From: Sphingobacteriales bacterium
Lineage (GTDB): Bacteria > Bacteroidota > Bacteroidia > Chitinophagales > Chitinophagaceae
NCBI GenBank assembly: GCA_003963365.1
Contig: RXJG01000004.1
Span: 1-64,000, forward strand
DNA length: 64,000 bases
Reading direction: 5' to 3'
This document shows, one piece after another, positions 44,519 through 52,985 of the stretch (positions within the stretch are counted from its first letter, which is position 1; every line of letters begins with the position of its first letter). The notes below the pieces were generated by a model. The model searched no databases and was not told the origin of the DNA. It saw nothing but the letters and a program-made list of their open reading frames with translations. Position numbers and translations under genes: made by a program.

Positions 44519-44893
44519 ATGTGGCGTAAGCAACTTATAGCAATTTTAATAATTTTTTCTTTGGCTTTGCAGAGTTTTCAGCACTATGCAATACTGGCTG
44601 AGTTTTACTGGAACCGGGATTACATTGCGAAGAACCTTTGTGAAAACCGCAATAAGCCACAAATGCATTGCAATGGTAAATGTCATTTAAAAAAACAACT
44701 ACAAAAAGAAGAGCAGCAGCAACAAAACAATAATCGCACAAATACAAAAGAACCGGGTACGCTGCTGTTTTGTAACGAAGTAAATGAATATTGTGCAGCT
44801 GATTTTACATTGATTAAAAACTATACTTTTTATAGTAAGGATTTATTATCTCCATTTTCATCTTCTTTGCTTCGGCCGCCCTGTTACAATTAG
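44519..44893 (+). CDS. Small membrane-anchored Cys-motif protein
   Basis: The 124 residues have an N-terminal hydrophobic segment (about 5-22), then HYAILAEFYWNRDYIAKNLC and Cys41, Cys51 and Cys55 (HCNGKCHL). A Gln/Asn-rich linker follows. The pattern recurs in Bacteroidota next to metal-related outer-membrane genes, but I know of no assigned function. It is followed after 76 bases by a CDICGCG outer-membrane protein, so the pair probably acts together at the envelope. A -7 element TAATTTTG (44481-44488) lies about 30 bases before its ATG. Confidence 0.6.
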   Translation: MWRKQLIAILIIFSLALQSFQHYAILAEFYWNRDYIAKNLCENRNKPQMHCNGKCHLKKQLQKEEQQQQNNNRTNTKEPGTLLFCNEVNEYCAADFTLIKNYTFYSKDLLSPFSSSLLRPPCYN

Positions 44894-44969
44894 TTTTCTA
44901 TTCTCTTTTATTGATTGATTCAGCACAGTTAGTAACTGGTGCTACCGTGTATTTTAAAAACTAACATTT

Positions 44970-45881
44970 ATGAAAAAGAAGTTTATAGTGACAGTTTTGC
45001 TGTTGATGAATATGGTATTTTCTTATGCCTGCGATATCTGCGGATGCGGAACAGGAAATTATTATGTCGGTTTATTGCCACAGTTTAATAAGAAATTTAT
45101 TGGCCTTAGATACCAGTATAAATATTTTACCACACATATTAAAGACAATCCATCTCAGTTTAGTAATGATTTGTTTCAATCAACTGAATTGTGGGGTGGA
45201 TTTAATATTGGAAAAAAATGGCAGGTACTTTCCATATTGCCGTATCAATTTATTCATCAAAAAACGGATGACGGTGTAATGAGCAGTAATGGACCAGGTG
45301 ATGTTGCTGTTATGGTGAACTATAAATTGTTTGATCTGGCATCAACAACCAATAGCAAAAAATTAATCACACAGCAACTATGGATTGGAGGAGGAATAAA
45401 ATTACCCACCGGAAGATTTAATGCCAATGTAGCTGCAAATGAAGTGGTGGCATTAGCCAACTCACAAGTAGGTACTGGTAGTACAGATTATATGATTAAC
45501 CTTTCACATAATCTTCGTATCAGCCAATTTGGGTTAACCACTAATCTCAATTATAAAATAAACGGTTCTAACAGCGATAAATATAAATTCGGCAACCGTT
45601 TTTCTGCCGGCAGTTTTGCATTTTATGCTATCAATAAAAATAAAACGATTATCAGTCCTAATATTGGATTGACGTATGAGCACAGTAGTTTTAATACACT
45701 GAACAAAACAACAGTACAGGAAACCAATGGTCATTTAATAGCCGCTTCAGCAGGAGTGGAATTTGGATTCAATAAAATTTCGTTGGGAGCAAACTTTCAA
45801 CTTCCTGTTGCACAGGAGTTTGCCAGCGGACAGACCAAATTAGGCTCAAGAGCAATGTTGCATCTGAGTTACTCCTTTTAG
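44970..45881 (+). CDS. Outer-membrane transporter-like protein with CDICGCG motif
   Basis: The 303 residues have a signal peptide ending near residue 19, directly followed by CDICGCGTGNYY. A beta-barrel follows with regularly spaced amphipathic strands (FIGLRYQYKYF, WQVLSILPYQF, LWIGGGIKLPTG, HLSYSF at the end). The N-terminal cysteines could bind copper or another metal or be oxidised on the surface. Such proteins are often annotated simply as transporters. Specific function is unknown. Confidence 0.7.
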   Translation: MKKKFIVTVLLLMNMVFSYACDICGCGTGNYYVGLLPQFNKKFIGLRYQYKYFTTHIKDNPSQFSNDLFQSTELWGGFNIGKKWQVLSILPYQFIHQKTDDGVMSSNGPGDVAVMVNYKLFDLASTTNSKKLITQQLWIGGGIKLPTGRFNANVAANEVVALANSQVGTGSTDYMINLSHNLRISQFGLTTNLNYKINGSNSDKYKFGNRFSAGSFAFYAINKNKTIISPNIGLTYEHSSFNTLNKTTVQETNGHLIAASAGVEFGFNKISLGANFQLPVAQEFASGQTKLGSRAMLHLSYSF

Positions 45882-45892
45882 TATTTACTGAT

Positions 45893-45921
45893 AAAAAAAG
45901 CCCCGCTCAAATGCGGGGCTT
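45893..45921. terminator. Bidirectional terminator between the barrel gene and nfu
   Basis: GCCCCGC (45900-45906) pairs with GCGGGGC (45913-45919) with extra A-T pairs. Seven A precede it on the plus strand and read as U for the minus-strand gene; TTCATT follows on the plus strand. Confidence 0.85.
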
Positions 45922-45945
45922 CATTATATAAAGATTGTTTGCTTA

Positions 45946-46542
45946 TTATTCAGCTTCTGCCACTACTTCTTTTACCTCAGGAATCATACGTTTCATCATT
46001 CCTTCAATACCTGCTTTCAACGTAATCATTGATGATGGGCAACCACTGCAGCTTCCCTGCAACATTAAATTTACCACACCTTCATCATAACTTTTAAATT
46101 GTATAGCGCCGCCATCCATTTCAACCGCAGGCTTTACATAATTCTCCAGCAGTTCTTTAATACGTTTTACCACATCATCGTCATCTGCAGTAACGGTATT
46201 GCTGCTTTCCTGTTTCATAGCTGCTACTTCTTCTTCATTCACAACAGCTTTACCTTCTTCCAAATATTCTTTTAAAAACTGGCGGATGGTAGGGATTACA
46301 TCATTCCATTCTGTTTCACTGTTCTTGGTCAGGGTAACAAAATTGCTGGCAATGAATACGGCCCTGATAAAAGGAAAACCAAACAGTTCAATTGCCAGAG
46401 GCGAAGGCCTGGCACTGTCCACATCAGGAAAATCTATGCTTTTACCAGGGTACAATAATTTGTTGGCCACAAATTTCATGGTCTCCGGGTTGGGTGTCAT
46501 TTCTGTATAAATGCTGATCACGGGATTACCGGTCTTAATCAT
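45946..46542 (-). CDS. Nfu/NifU-type iron-sulfur scaffold protein
   Basis: The 198 residues are an N-terminal Nfu_N domain (about 10-95; TPNPETMKFV) and a C-terminal NifU-like domain (about 125-195) with the cluster-binding Cys165 and Cys168 in GSCSGCPSS. It carries or transfers [4Fe-4S] clusters to target enzymes. Full-length Nfu_N + NifU_C organisation is standard. It is not beside other suf/isc genes here. Confidence 0.93.
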   Translation of the reverse strand: MIKTGNPVISIYTEMTPNPETMKFVANKLLYPGKSIDFPDVDSARPSPLAIELFGFPFIRAVFIASNFVTLTKNSETEWNDVIPTIRQFLKEYLEEGKAVVNEEEVAAMKQESSNTVTADDDDVVKRIKELLENYVKPAVEMDGGAIQFKSYDEGVVNLMLQGSCSGCPSSMITLKAGIEGMMKRMIPEVKEVVAEAE

Positions 46543-46666
46543 AATTCTGAAGATTTAAGGTGCAAAAATAACAATTCCGGCTGCTTTTTGGTTCATTAAC
46601 GGATGATATGGCCTTGTTATGACGGAGTAAACCTGATTTTTTTCGGATTTCGAAAGCTACCAGCTG

Positions 46667-47302
46667 TTATTCCTGCTCCATTTCATTAAGAATAGACTTT
46701 AGTTTGGCAATATGGCGGCCATAGAGTTTATGGATATACCATTTGTTAATGTAGTAAAAAATAATGCTGAAAAACAGGAGAATAACTGTCCAGGCCAATC
46801 CTGTTTTCAAAAAAGAAACCTCTGATGATGGCCAAAAATGAAAACTATTTTGAACAGACGGCAACCTGTTGTATAAGATAAGCCATAACCAAATCATTAA
46901 TAAAGGAACCATAAGCGTTCCTGCAATTAAATAAAAGTGAACTAATTTTTCCAATGTTTTAACCTGCAGCTCTAAATTAGATTTAACCATACAGGCGGCA
47001 CATTGCATTTCACTCAATAATTTGTTTTTATAATAGAAGTATGCAGCAAAAAATATTAACAAGCCAATATACATCCATGCAATCACACTAAACTTCCCTT
47101 CAAAAGCGAAAAAATAAAATATAGCAATAGGGGCAAACAATAAAATAACTGTTATCAGTTCCCACCGCAAATTGCGTTTCATTTTCGCAATGGGACTTTG
47201 CGATGATTTATTAAGCATCTCAGCAATTTGTTCATTGTTGTTTGATTGAACAGGGTTGCTGCCTACTTCATTCCATATTTCCTTCAGGTTATCCAGTTCC
47301 AT
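46667..47302 (-). CDS. Membrane protein partnered with ECF sigma factor, putative anti-sigma
   Basis: The 211 residues begin with a soluble ~45-residue acidic segment (MELDNLKEIWNE...) and have four hydrophobic segments from about 48 to 195, then a helical basic tail. The gene overlaps the end of the ECF sigma gene by 14 bases, so the two are translationally coupled, which is the usual arrangement for an anti-sigma factor. I see no zinc-binding ZAS motif or FecR domain, so the anti-sigma role rests on position and topology. Confidence 0.65.
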   Translation of the reverse strand: MELDNLKEIWNEVGSNPVQSNNNEQIAEMLNKSSQSPIAKMKRNLRWELITVILLFAPIAIFYFFAFEGKFSVIAWMYIGLLIFFAAYFYYKNKLLSEMQCAACMVKSNLELQVKTLEKLVHFYLIAGTLMVPLLMIWLWLILYNRLPSVQNSFHFWPSSEVSFLKTGLAWTVILLFFSIIFYYINKWYIHKLYGRHIAKLKSILNEMEQE

Positions 47303-47792
47303 ACACTTCGTTTTTGGTGAGTTGACGTAGTTTATCTTTTATGCGGTTCATCTTTACCCGCAAATTATTTTGATTAATACCCAGCACTTCTTCCATTTCT
47401 TCATAACTCTTATCATCCAGGTACAACATCACAATAGCCCTTTCCACTTCCGTAAGTTTGGCAATGGCTGTATAGAGTTGTTTTAATTTTTCTTCTTTTG
47501 CAAAATCATAATCCTGCTCAGCTAAATCAACAGGCAATCCATCAATAGCGGTGGTAGAAATAATTCGTTTATTTTTCCGGTAAGTGGAGATGGCGGTGTT
47601 TAAGGCAATACGATACAGCCAGGTACTGAATTTTGATTCGCCCCTGAATGAACCATAAGCCTTCCATGTTTGAATAATAATTTCCTGGAAAAGGTCCTGT
47701 TTATCCATAGGTGTTTGTCCATAAAGGTGACAAACCTTATGTATCAACGGCTGATGTGTTTTTATTAAATCCAGGAACTCCTGCTGACTCAT
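47289..47792 (-). CDS. ECF-type RNA polymerase sigma factor
   Basis: The 167 residues comprise sigma-70 region 2 (about 10-75; DLFQEIIIQTWKAYGSFRGES, FSTWLYRIALNTAIS) and region 4 (about 105-160; TEVERAIVMLYLDDKSYEEMEEVLG). It would direct RNA polymerase to a small envelope-stress or surface regulon. A 15-bp perfect inverted repeat ends three bases before its ATG. The overlapping downstream gene is a candidate anti-sigma factor. Confidence 0.9.
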   Translation of the reverse strand: MSQQEFLDLIKTHQPLIHKVCHLYGQTPMDKQDLFQEIIIQTWKAYGSFRGESKFSTWLYRIALNTAISTYRKNKRIISTTAIDGLPVDLAEQDYDFAKEEKLKQLYTAIAKLTEVERAIVMLYLDDKSYEEMEEVLGINQNNLRVKMNRIKDKLRQLTKNEVYGTG

Positions 47793-47795
47793 TGT

Positions 47796-47829
47796 TTTAC
47801 CTGCGACTGAATTATCAGTCGCAGGTAAA
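47796..47829 (-). promoter_or_regulatory. Perfect 15-bp hairpin immediately before the ECF sigma start codon
   Basis: The arms 47796-47810 and 47815-47829 are fully complementary around a four-base loop (ATTA on the plus strand). On the minus strand the stem ends three bases before the ATG at 47792 and is not followed by a U-run, so it is not a normal terminator. It could block ribosome access, act as a temperature-sensitive lid, or at DNA level serve as a palindromic operator. Confidence 0.7.
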
Positions 47830-47860
47830 GTAAAAAAATTACAGCAAAAATTGGTTTTAT

Positions 47861-48703
47861 TTAGAAAGCATACCGTATTCCTGCGGTAACATAAAAAAGA
47901 TTATCACCTTTTTCACTCTGTTCCGGGTGACCGGGAACGGTGATTAAATTTTGAGGAATGATATAAGAAGGAGTTAGTGAGAAAATAAATTTTCCGGTAC
48001 CCAAAGCAACAGGTGCTGATATTTCATAAGCCAGCAGGTTGAATTTTTTACTGCTCTCTGTTACTGCTTCTTCGCCGGCAGGCAGAAAAAGAATATTTCT
48101 TTTTTTATAATAGGTCTGGGTAAAGTTTTGTGTACCTGCATATACATAAACACCGGGGTCAATAACTAAAACTGTTTTCCCGCCATTAAATTCATAACGT
48201 TCAAGGTGGTCTGCTCCTCCACTGGCGCCAACATCTGTCTGGTCGCTGAATTTTACATCAGCACCTAAATTAACATTGAGTATTTTATTGAGAAAACTGA
48301 TGCTGCCCCCTGCCTGGCCTTTTATAGCTGATTGTACCAGTACACTTTTATCCTGGTATATAAATTTGCTGGCAAAAATATTTCCGCTGATTTTTTCAGA
48401 CGCATCTTTAAAATTGTACCCGGCAGAAACAATTGTACCGGTATACTGATTGCTGTTAACTGAATTATTGATAAATATAAAATCAGATTTTAGATACAGC
48501 CCTTTATAACTCAATTCAGCTGATGGATAAAGTCCGCTGCTTTTTAAACTATCTGTTCTTCCATAATAGTTTAAATGACTGTTGTAGTTAACACCAAGCT
48601 TAAATTCAACTTTTTCATTGGTAGCAGCGGAGTCATTTGTTTGTGCCTGTGTAATGAATGCAACCAGCAAACCACAGAGCAATAGTAAATGCTTCTTTTT
48701 CAT
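47861..48703 (-). CDS. Outer-membrane beta-barrel protein, hypothetical
   Basis: About 280 residues start at ATG 48703 (MKKKHLLLL), giving a signal peptide that ends near TQAQ; the longer frame from 48775 adds a non-signal extension. The mature part consists of alternating beta strands with loops and ends in GIRYAF, as outer-membrane barrels do. No specific family is recognised. It is directly upstream of the ECF sigma gene on the same strand and could be under its control. Confidence 0.65.
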   Translation of the reverse strand: MKKKHLLLLCGLLVAFITQAQTNDSAATNEKVEFKLGVNYNSHLNYYGRTDSLKSSGLYPSAELSYKGLYLKSDFIFINNSVNSNQYTGTIVSAGYNFKDASEKISGNIFASKFIYQDKSVLVQSAIKGQAGGSISFLNKILNVNLGADVKFSDQTDVGASGGADHLERYEFNGGKTVLVIDPGVYVYAGTQNFTQTYYKKRNILFLPAGEEAVTESSKKFNLLAYEISAPVALGTGKFIFSLTPSYIIPQNLITVPGHPEQSEKGDNLFYVTAGIRYAF

Positions 48704-48796
48704 AACGGTAAATTTTAGGGTATAAAAAACCCGGAACTGTTTCATATGGGATATGATAGCCCCGGGCTTAACCATTAACCATCAACCAACCCGTTT

Positions 48797-49432
48797 TTAT
48801 TGATTGTTACCAGAAGAAACTTCTGTTTTTGATTCGGCAGATGCTTTAGCTTTTATTTTAGCAGAAGGTTTCACTTTACCCGCTTTTTCTTTAGCCATGT
48901 CTTTTTTTGCTTCAGTTTTTACTTCACCTGCTGTTTCTGTTGTTGTTTTTACAGCGGCATCTTTTTTTGCATCAATAGTTGTTTGTACTTCATCCACTTT
49001 TTCCGTTGCTGTTTTACCAGATACACTGGCGCCAGCCGATACGCTGTTGTTAGATTTTAACTCATTGCTGGTATTGGCATTTTGATCAGCAGATGCATTG
49101 GATGAAGCACTGGTGTTTGATTGTGCTTTTACATTTACATCGGCATTAGTTGAACTCATTACCTCTTTCGTGGTGTTAACAGCACCGGAGGTAGTGGTTT
49201 GAGCAGCCGTACTGGTTTTTACGGCAGTGCTTTTAACAGCTTTGCCGCTTGCACTGGCTGTTGATTTTACTTTAGTACCAACATTGCTGGTGACCCTGGT
49301 TGCTGCGCTTGTGTTGATCTTAGCGGCTGCACTGGTAGTGCTTTTTAATCCTACGCCCAGTTGTGCTGATGCAGTGAATGCAATAAATAATACTCCTGTC
49401 AGCAAAGTGATTACAGTTGTTTTCTTTTTCAT
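48797..49432 (-). CDS. Secreted low-complexity Ala/Thr/Ser/Lys-rich protein
   Basis: The 211 residues have a signal peptide (about 1-23, ending ASAQ). The mature chain is almost wholly Ala, Thr, Ser, Lys, Val and Asn, with no Trp, Tyr, Phe, His or Cys. It reads like a disordered or amphipathic-helical protein of the apolipoprotein or LEA kind, with a Lys/Ala/Glu-rich C-terminal third. Function unknown. It precedes the barrel gene on the same strand with about 90 bases between, so they may be co-transcribed. Confidence 0.65.
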   Translation of the reverse strand: MKKKTTVITLLTGVLFIAFTASAQLGVGLKSTTSAAAKINTSAATRVTSNVGTKVKSTASASGKAVKSTAVKTSTAAQTTTSGAVNTTKEVMSSTNADVNVKAQSNTSASSNASADQNANTSNELKSNNSVSAGASVSGKTATEKVDEVQTTIDAKKDAAVKTTTETAGEVKTEAKKDMAKEKAGKVKPSAKIKAKASAESKTEVSSGNNQ

Positions 49433-49564
49433 GGTTTTTGTTTTTTTTAGTTTACAATAAGTCCGGTATAATGTTTTTTTATACGAAACTATTTTTGTGC
49501 CAGTTTTTTAATGTGGATAACTTCGCAAAATTTTTATAACAAGCAGTTACTTACATTTACTTAT

Positions 49565-49915
49565 ATGAAAAAGATGTATCATCTCGCAAATTGTACTACT
49601 TGTCAGGCAATCATACAACAGACCGGAGCCGATAAAAAAAGTTTAATGATGCAAGACATAAAAACAGAAAAAATTACACCAGAACAATTGGATGAAATGA
49701 AAAAAATAGCGGGTAGTTATGAAGCTTTGTTTAGCAGAAGAGCAATGAAGTATAAAGAATGGAATTTAAAAAACAAGCATTTAACGGAAGATGATTACCG
49801 CCGGTATATACTGGAAGAATATACCTTTCTAAAACGTCCGGTTGTAATATTAGGGAATAAAATATTTATTGGTAACGATAAAAAAACAATCGCTTCATTA
49901 AAAGACGCTTTATAG
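49565..49915 (+). CDS. ArsC/Spx-family thioredoxin-fold protein
   Basis: About 116 residues start at ATG 49565 (MKKMYHLANC), giving the usual position for the redox site: Cys10-T-T-Cys13. The rest matches arsenate reductase/Spx-like proteins: YEALFSRRAMKYKEW and FLKRPVVILGNKIFIG. Because there are two cysteines in CxxC and no adjacent ars genes, a role as Spx-type stress protein or generic oxidoreductase is as likely as arsenate reduction. The longer upstream frame is rejected. Confidence 0.75.
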   Translation: MKKMYHLANCTTCQAIIQQTGADKKSLMMQDIKTEKITPEQLDEMKKIAGSYEALFSRRAMKYKEWNLKNKHLTEDDYRRYILEEYTFLKRPVVILGNKIFIGNDKKTIASLKDAL

Positions 49916-49975
49916 CTTATTGTTTTGGTATGTTACTAAAATAGATACCTTTATTCTTATAAAATATTCTTCAGT

Positions 49976-50992
49976 ATGAAATTGGTTTCTTATCTCAAAG
50001 ACGGTCATGAACAATTGGCGATTTTAGCTGATGGGTTATTATATGACACCGATGGAATACATAATGAATTAGCCACCAGCATGGGAATGTTTTTAAATTA
50101 CTGGGATGAAATGTTACCCGTTGCATTGAGTGGTGACATGGCTATTAAAGAAGGCCGTATTTCAAAAAACCGCGGCATTCCTTATGATGCTGTGCAAATA
50201 TTAGCCCCCATTCCATTCCCTACCAGTTGCAGGGATGGTTATGCTTTTCGTCAGCATGTGGAAGCGGCCAGGAGAAATCGTAAAGCAGAAATGATTCCAG
50301 AGTTTGATCAGTATCCAATTTTTTATTTCACTAATCATCATAGTATTCAGGGTCCTGGCCCCATTAGTTGCATGCCCGACCATTTTGAAAAATTAGATTT
50401 TGAATTAGAAGCGGCCATCGTAATTAACCGTCATGGCAGAAATATACGGGCAGAAGAAGCAGATGATTATATTGGCGGGTTGATGATTATGAATGATATG
50501 AGTGCAAGATGTTTGCAGATGGAAGAGATGTTGCTGAACCTTGGTCCTGCTAAAGGAAAAGATTTCTCTACCGTAATTGGGCCAATGCTGGTAACAACCG
50601 ATGAACTGGAAGCATTTGAAATACCGGCAAAAGAGGGTCACACAGGTAAAAGCTGGAATTTAAAAATGAAATGCTGGGTAAATGGGGTGCAGGTGAGTGA
50701 AGGCAATGTGGGAGATATGGACTGGACATTTGCAGAGATCATTGAAAGAGCATCATACGGTACAACTTTACAACCGGGGGATGTTATTGGCAGTGGTACA
50801 GTTGGTACAGGATGTTTTTTAGAGTTAAATGGAACGGGCAAACTCAATGATCCGCATTATGTTGAACAATGGCTGAAGGAGGGCGATGTGGTGGAAATGG
50901 AGATTGATGGATTGGGAAGATTGAGTAACACCATCATCAGGGAAGAAGATGATTTTTCCATTTTAGCCAAAAAGAAAAATATCCCATCATAA
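49976..50992 (+). CDS. Fumarylacetoacetate hydrolase family protein
   Basis: The 338 residues show the FAH fold: an N-terminal domain, then DFELEAAIVINRHGRNI and MIMNDMSARCLQ carrying metal ligands (Glu, Asp), and GDVIGSGTVGTGC with the conserved glycine turn near the end. FAH enzymes cleave C-C bonds of beta-diketo acids, as in tyrosine and homogentisate degradation. Two downstream genes are tightly linked (1-base overlap and 1-base gap). Substrate is not fixed by sequence. Confidence 0.85.
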   Translation: MKLVSYLKDGHEQLAILADGLLYDTDGIHNELATSMGMFLNYWDEMLPVALSGDMAIKEGRISKNRGIPYDAVQILAPIPFPTSCRDGYAFRQHVEAARRNRKAEMIPEFDQYPIFYFTNHHSIQGPGPISCMPDHFEKLDFELEAAIVINRHGRNIRAEEADDYIGGLMIMNDMSARCLQMEEMLLNLGPAKGKDFSTVIGPMLVTTDELEAFEIPAKEGHTGKSWNLKMKCWVNGVQVSEGNVGDMDWTFAEIIERASYGTTLQPGDVIGSGTVGTGCFLELNGTGKLNDPHYVEQWLKEGDVVEMEIDGLGRLSNTIIREEDDFSILAKKKNIPS

Positions 50993-52074
50993 TGAGACTG
51001 CTTCTTCCATTATTGTTTTGTTGCTCCATGGCAACGGCACAAACAAATACTGCTGAAAGAATTGATTCTTTATTCAACAGTTTTTTAAAGACGGACGAAC
51101 CAGGCGGGGCGGTGCTGATTGTAAAGAATGATAAAGTTATTTTCAGCAAGGGATACGGAGTGGAAGATATTCATACCAAAAAACCAATTACTGAGCACAG
51201 CGTTTTTAATTTGGGTTCTATCAGCAAAACATTTGTATCAAACGCTATACTTCTTTTACAACAACGTAAGCAGTTGAGTGTGGAAGATCCGCTGAGTAAA
51301 TATTTTCCTCAATTCAAATCAAAGCAAATTGCGGAGACGGTAAAAATTAAACACCTGCTGAGTCATGTGAGCGGCTTACCTGATTGCAGGGAAGTTTCTA
51401 AAAACATTTCTTTTTATTTAACGGCTGATGACTGGCAAAATTTTGAACCGCTTACCAAAACAGATACACTGGTGTTTGAAACAGGTAGCCGCTATGAATA
51501 CAGCAATCCTGCATTTAATGCACTGGCATTAATTGTTCAAAAAGTATCAGGAATCAAATGGCAGGATTTTGTGAAGAAAGAAATTTTTGCCAAAGCAGGA
51601 ATGAAAGAAAGTGATATCACCGACGGACCACATCCCGAAACAGGTGTTACACATGGCTACGAAAAAACGGACAAAGGTTTTTCAGAATTAGATTATGGCG
51701 AAGAACCAACTTTTAATGCAGCTGGTAATGGAGGAGTGTGGAGTTCTGTTTCCGATTTGTATAAATATTATAAAGCATTACTTAAGCCTGCTTTTTTAAA
51801 TAAAGAAATTATTGCTAACAGCATGATGGTAAAAACTTTTCCTGAATGGAAGAGTGAAAAAAAACCATTTGTTGGGTACAGCTGGTTTATTACAACCACA
51901 TTTGATGGACAAAAAAGAATTGGGCATACCGGAAGCCAGGGAGGGTTTAGGGCTAATTTCCAGTTTGTGCCGGATAAGAAAGTATTTATAACCATGATTT
52001 TTAACACACCACATGATGTGGATGATGCTGAGAAAAAGATTGAAGAGATTTTAAAAGAACAAGGATTATTATAG
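50992..52074 (+). CDS. Class C beta-lactamase-like serine hydrolase
   Basis: The 360 residues begin with a signal peptide (about 1-17). Catalytic motifs of the AmpC/DD-peptidase fold are SISK (Ser76-Lys79), YSN (Tyr170-Asn172) and HTG near residue 308. Such exported enzymes in Bacteroidota are often esterases, peptidases or peptidoglycan-active proteins rather than true beta-lactamases. Its ATG overlaps the stop of the FAH gene by one base, so they are co-translated. Confidence 0.85.
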   Translation: MRLLLPLLFCCSMATAQTNTAERIDSLFNSFLKTDEPGGAVLIVKNDKVIFSKGYGVEDIHTKKPITEHSVFNLGSISKTFVSNAILLLQQRKQLSVEDPLSKYFPQFKSKQIAETVKIKHLLSHVSGLPDCREVSKNISFYLTADDWQNFEPLTKTDTLVFETGSRYEYSNPAFNALALIVQKVSGIKWQDFVKKEIFAKAGMKESDITDGPHPETGVTHGYEKTDKGFSELDYGEEPTFNAAGNGGVWSSVSDLYKYYKALLKPAFLNKEIIANSMMVKTFPEWKSEKKPFVGYSWFITTTFDGQKRIGHTGSQGGFRANFQFVPDKKVFITMIFNTPHDVDDAEKKIEEILKEQGLL

Positions 52075-52075
52075 T

Positions 52076-52960
52076 ATGCAAATAGATTTATCATCAGTAT
52101 CACCCATACAACGCCAAAACTGGCTGCAATATTCCATAGGCCCCAGGCCAATTTGTTTTGCTTCTACCATAGATAAAGAAGGAAAGATAAATCTCAGCCC
52201 TTTTAGTTTTTTTAATTTATTTTCTACCACACCACCAATAGTTGTTTTTTCTCCATCGAGAAGAGTAAGAGATAATACAACCAAGCATACTTTACAAAAT
52301 GTACTGGAAGTTCCTGAAGTGGTGATTAATATTTGCGATTATGATATGATACAACAGATGAGCCTTGCCAGTTGTGAATATCCGAAAGGAGTGAATGAAT
52401 TTATTAAAGCAGGATTTACGGAAGAGCCTTCAACATTAGTTAAACCACCAAGAGTTAAAGAGAGTAAAGTACAGATGGAATGTAAAGTGATCGAAATAAA
52501 ACCATTGGGCGAAGTCGGTGGTTCAGGTAATCTTGTAATCTGTGAAGTGTTGCGCATGCATGTGAAGGATGAAATATTAAATGCCGATCAATCTATGATC
52601 GAACAAACCAAACTGCATCATATAGCAAGACTGGGTGGCGACTGGTATTCAAAAACAGATGAAACAAATTTGTTCCAGGTAGCTAAACCGAATGAGCATC
52701 TGGGAATTGGGGTTGATGCATTGCCGCAAAGTATTCGCAAAAGCAAGATATTAACCGGTAATAATTTGGGTCAGCTGGGAAATGTACATGAAATGCCAGC
52801 TATTGATCCATCATTTGAAGATGCTCACTTAAAAGAAATTGTTCAGTACTTCAACACTAATCCGGAGGAAATGGATAAAGAGCTACATAAATATGCCAAG
52901 AAATTATTGGATAGTGGTAAAGTACAGGAAGCCTGGCAGGTGTTGCTGGCAGATAACTAA
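52076..52960 (+). CDS. Flavin reductase (FMN-binding split-barrel) protein
   Basis: The 294 residues have an N-terminal flavin reductase-like split barrel (about 10-190): SIGPRPICFASTID, NLSPFSFFNLFS and VVFSPSRRVRDNTTKHT. The last ~100 residues form a helical extension. It would bind FMN and reduce it or act on a small aromatic. It starts one base after the stop of the serine hydrolase gene. Proximity to an FAH enzyme suggests aromatic catabolism, as inference. Confidence 0.85.
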   Translation: MQIDLSSVSPIQRQNWLQYSIGPRPICFASTIDKEGKINLSPFSFFNLFSTTPPIVVFSPSRRVRDNTTKHTLQNVLEVPEVVINICDYDMIQQMSLASCEYPKGVNEFIKAGFTEEPSTLVKPPRVKESKVQMECKVIEIKPLGEVGGSGNLVICEVLRMHVKDEILNADQSMIEQTKLHHIARLGGDWYSKTDETNLFQVAKPNEHLGIGVDALPQSIRKSKILTGNNLGQLGNVHEMPAIDPSFEDAHLKEIVQYFNTNPEEMDKELHKYAKKLLDSGKVQEAWQVLLADN

Positions 52961-52985
52961 TCTTTCTTTAAACCCAATCGTTACA

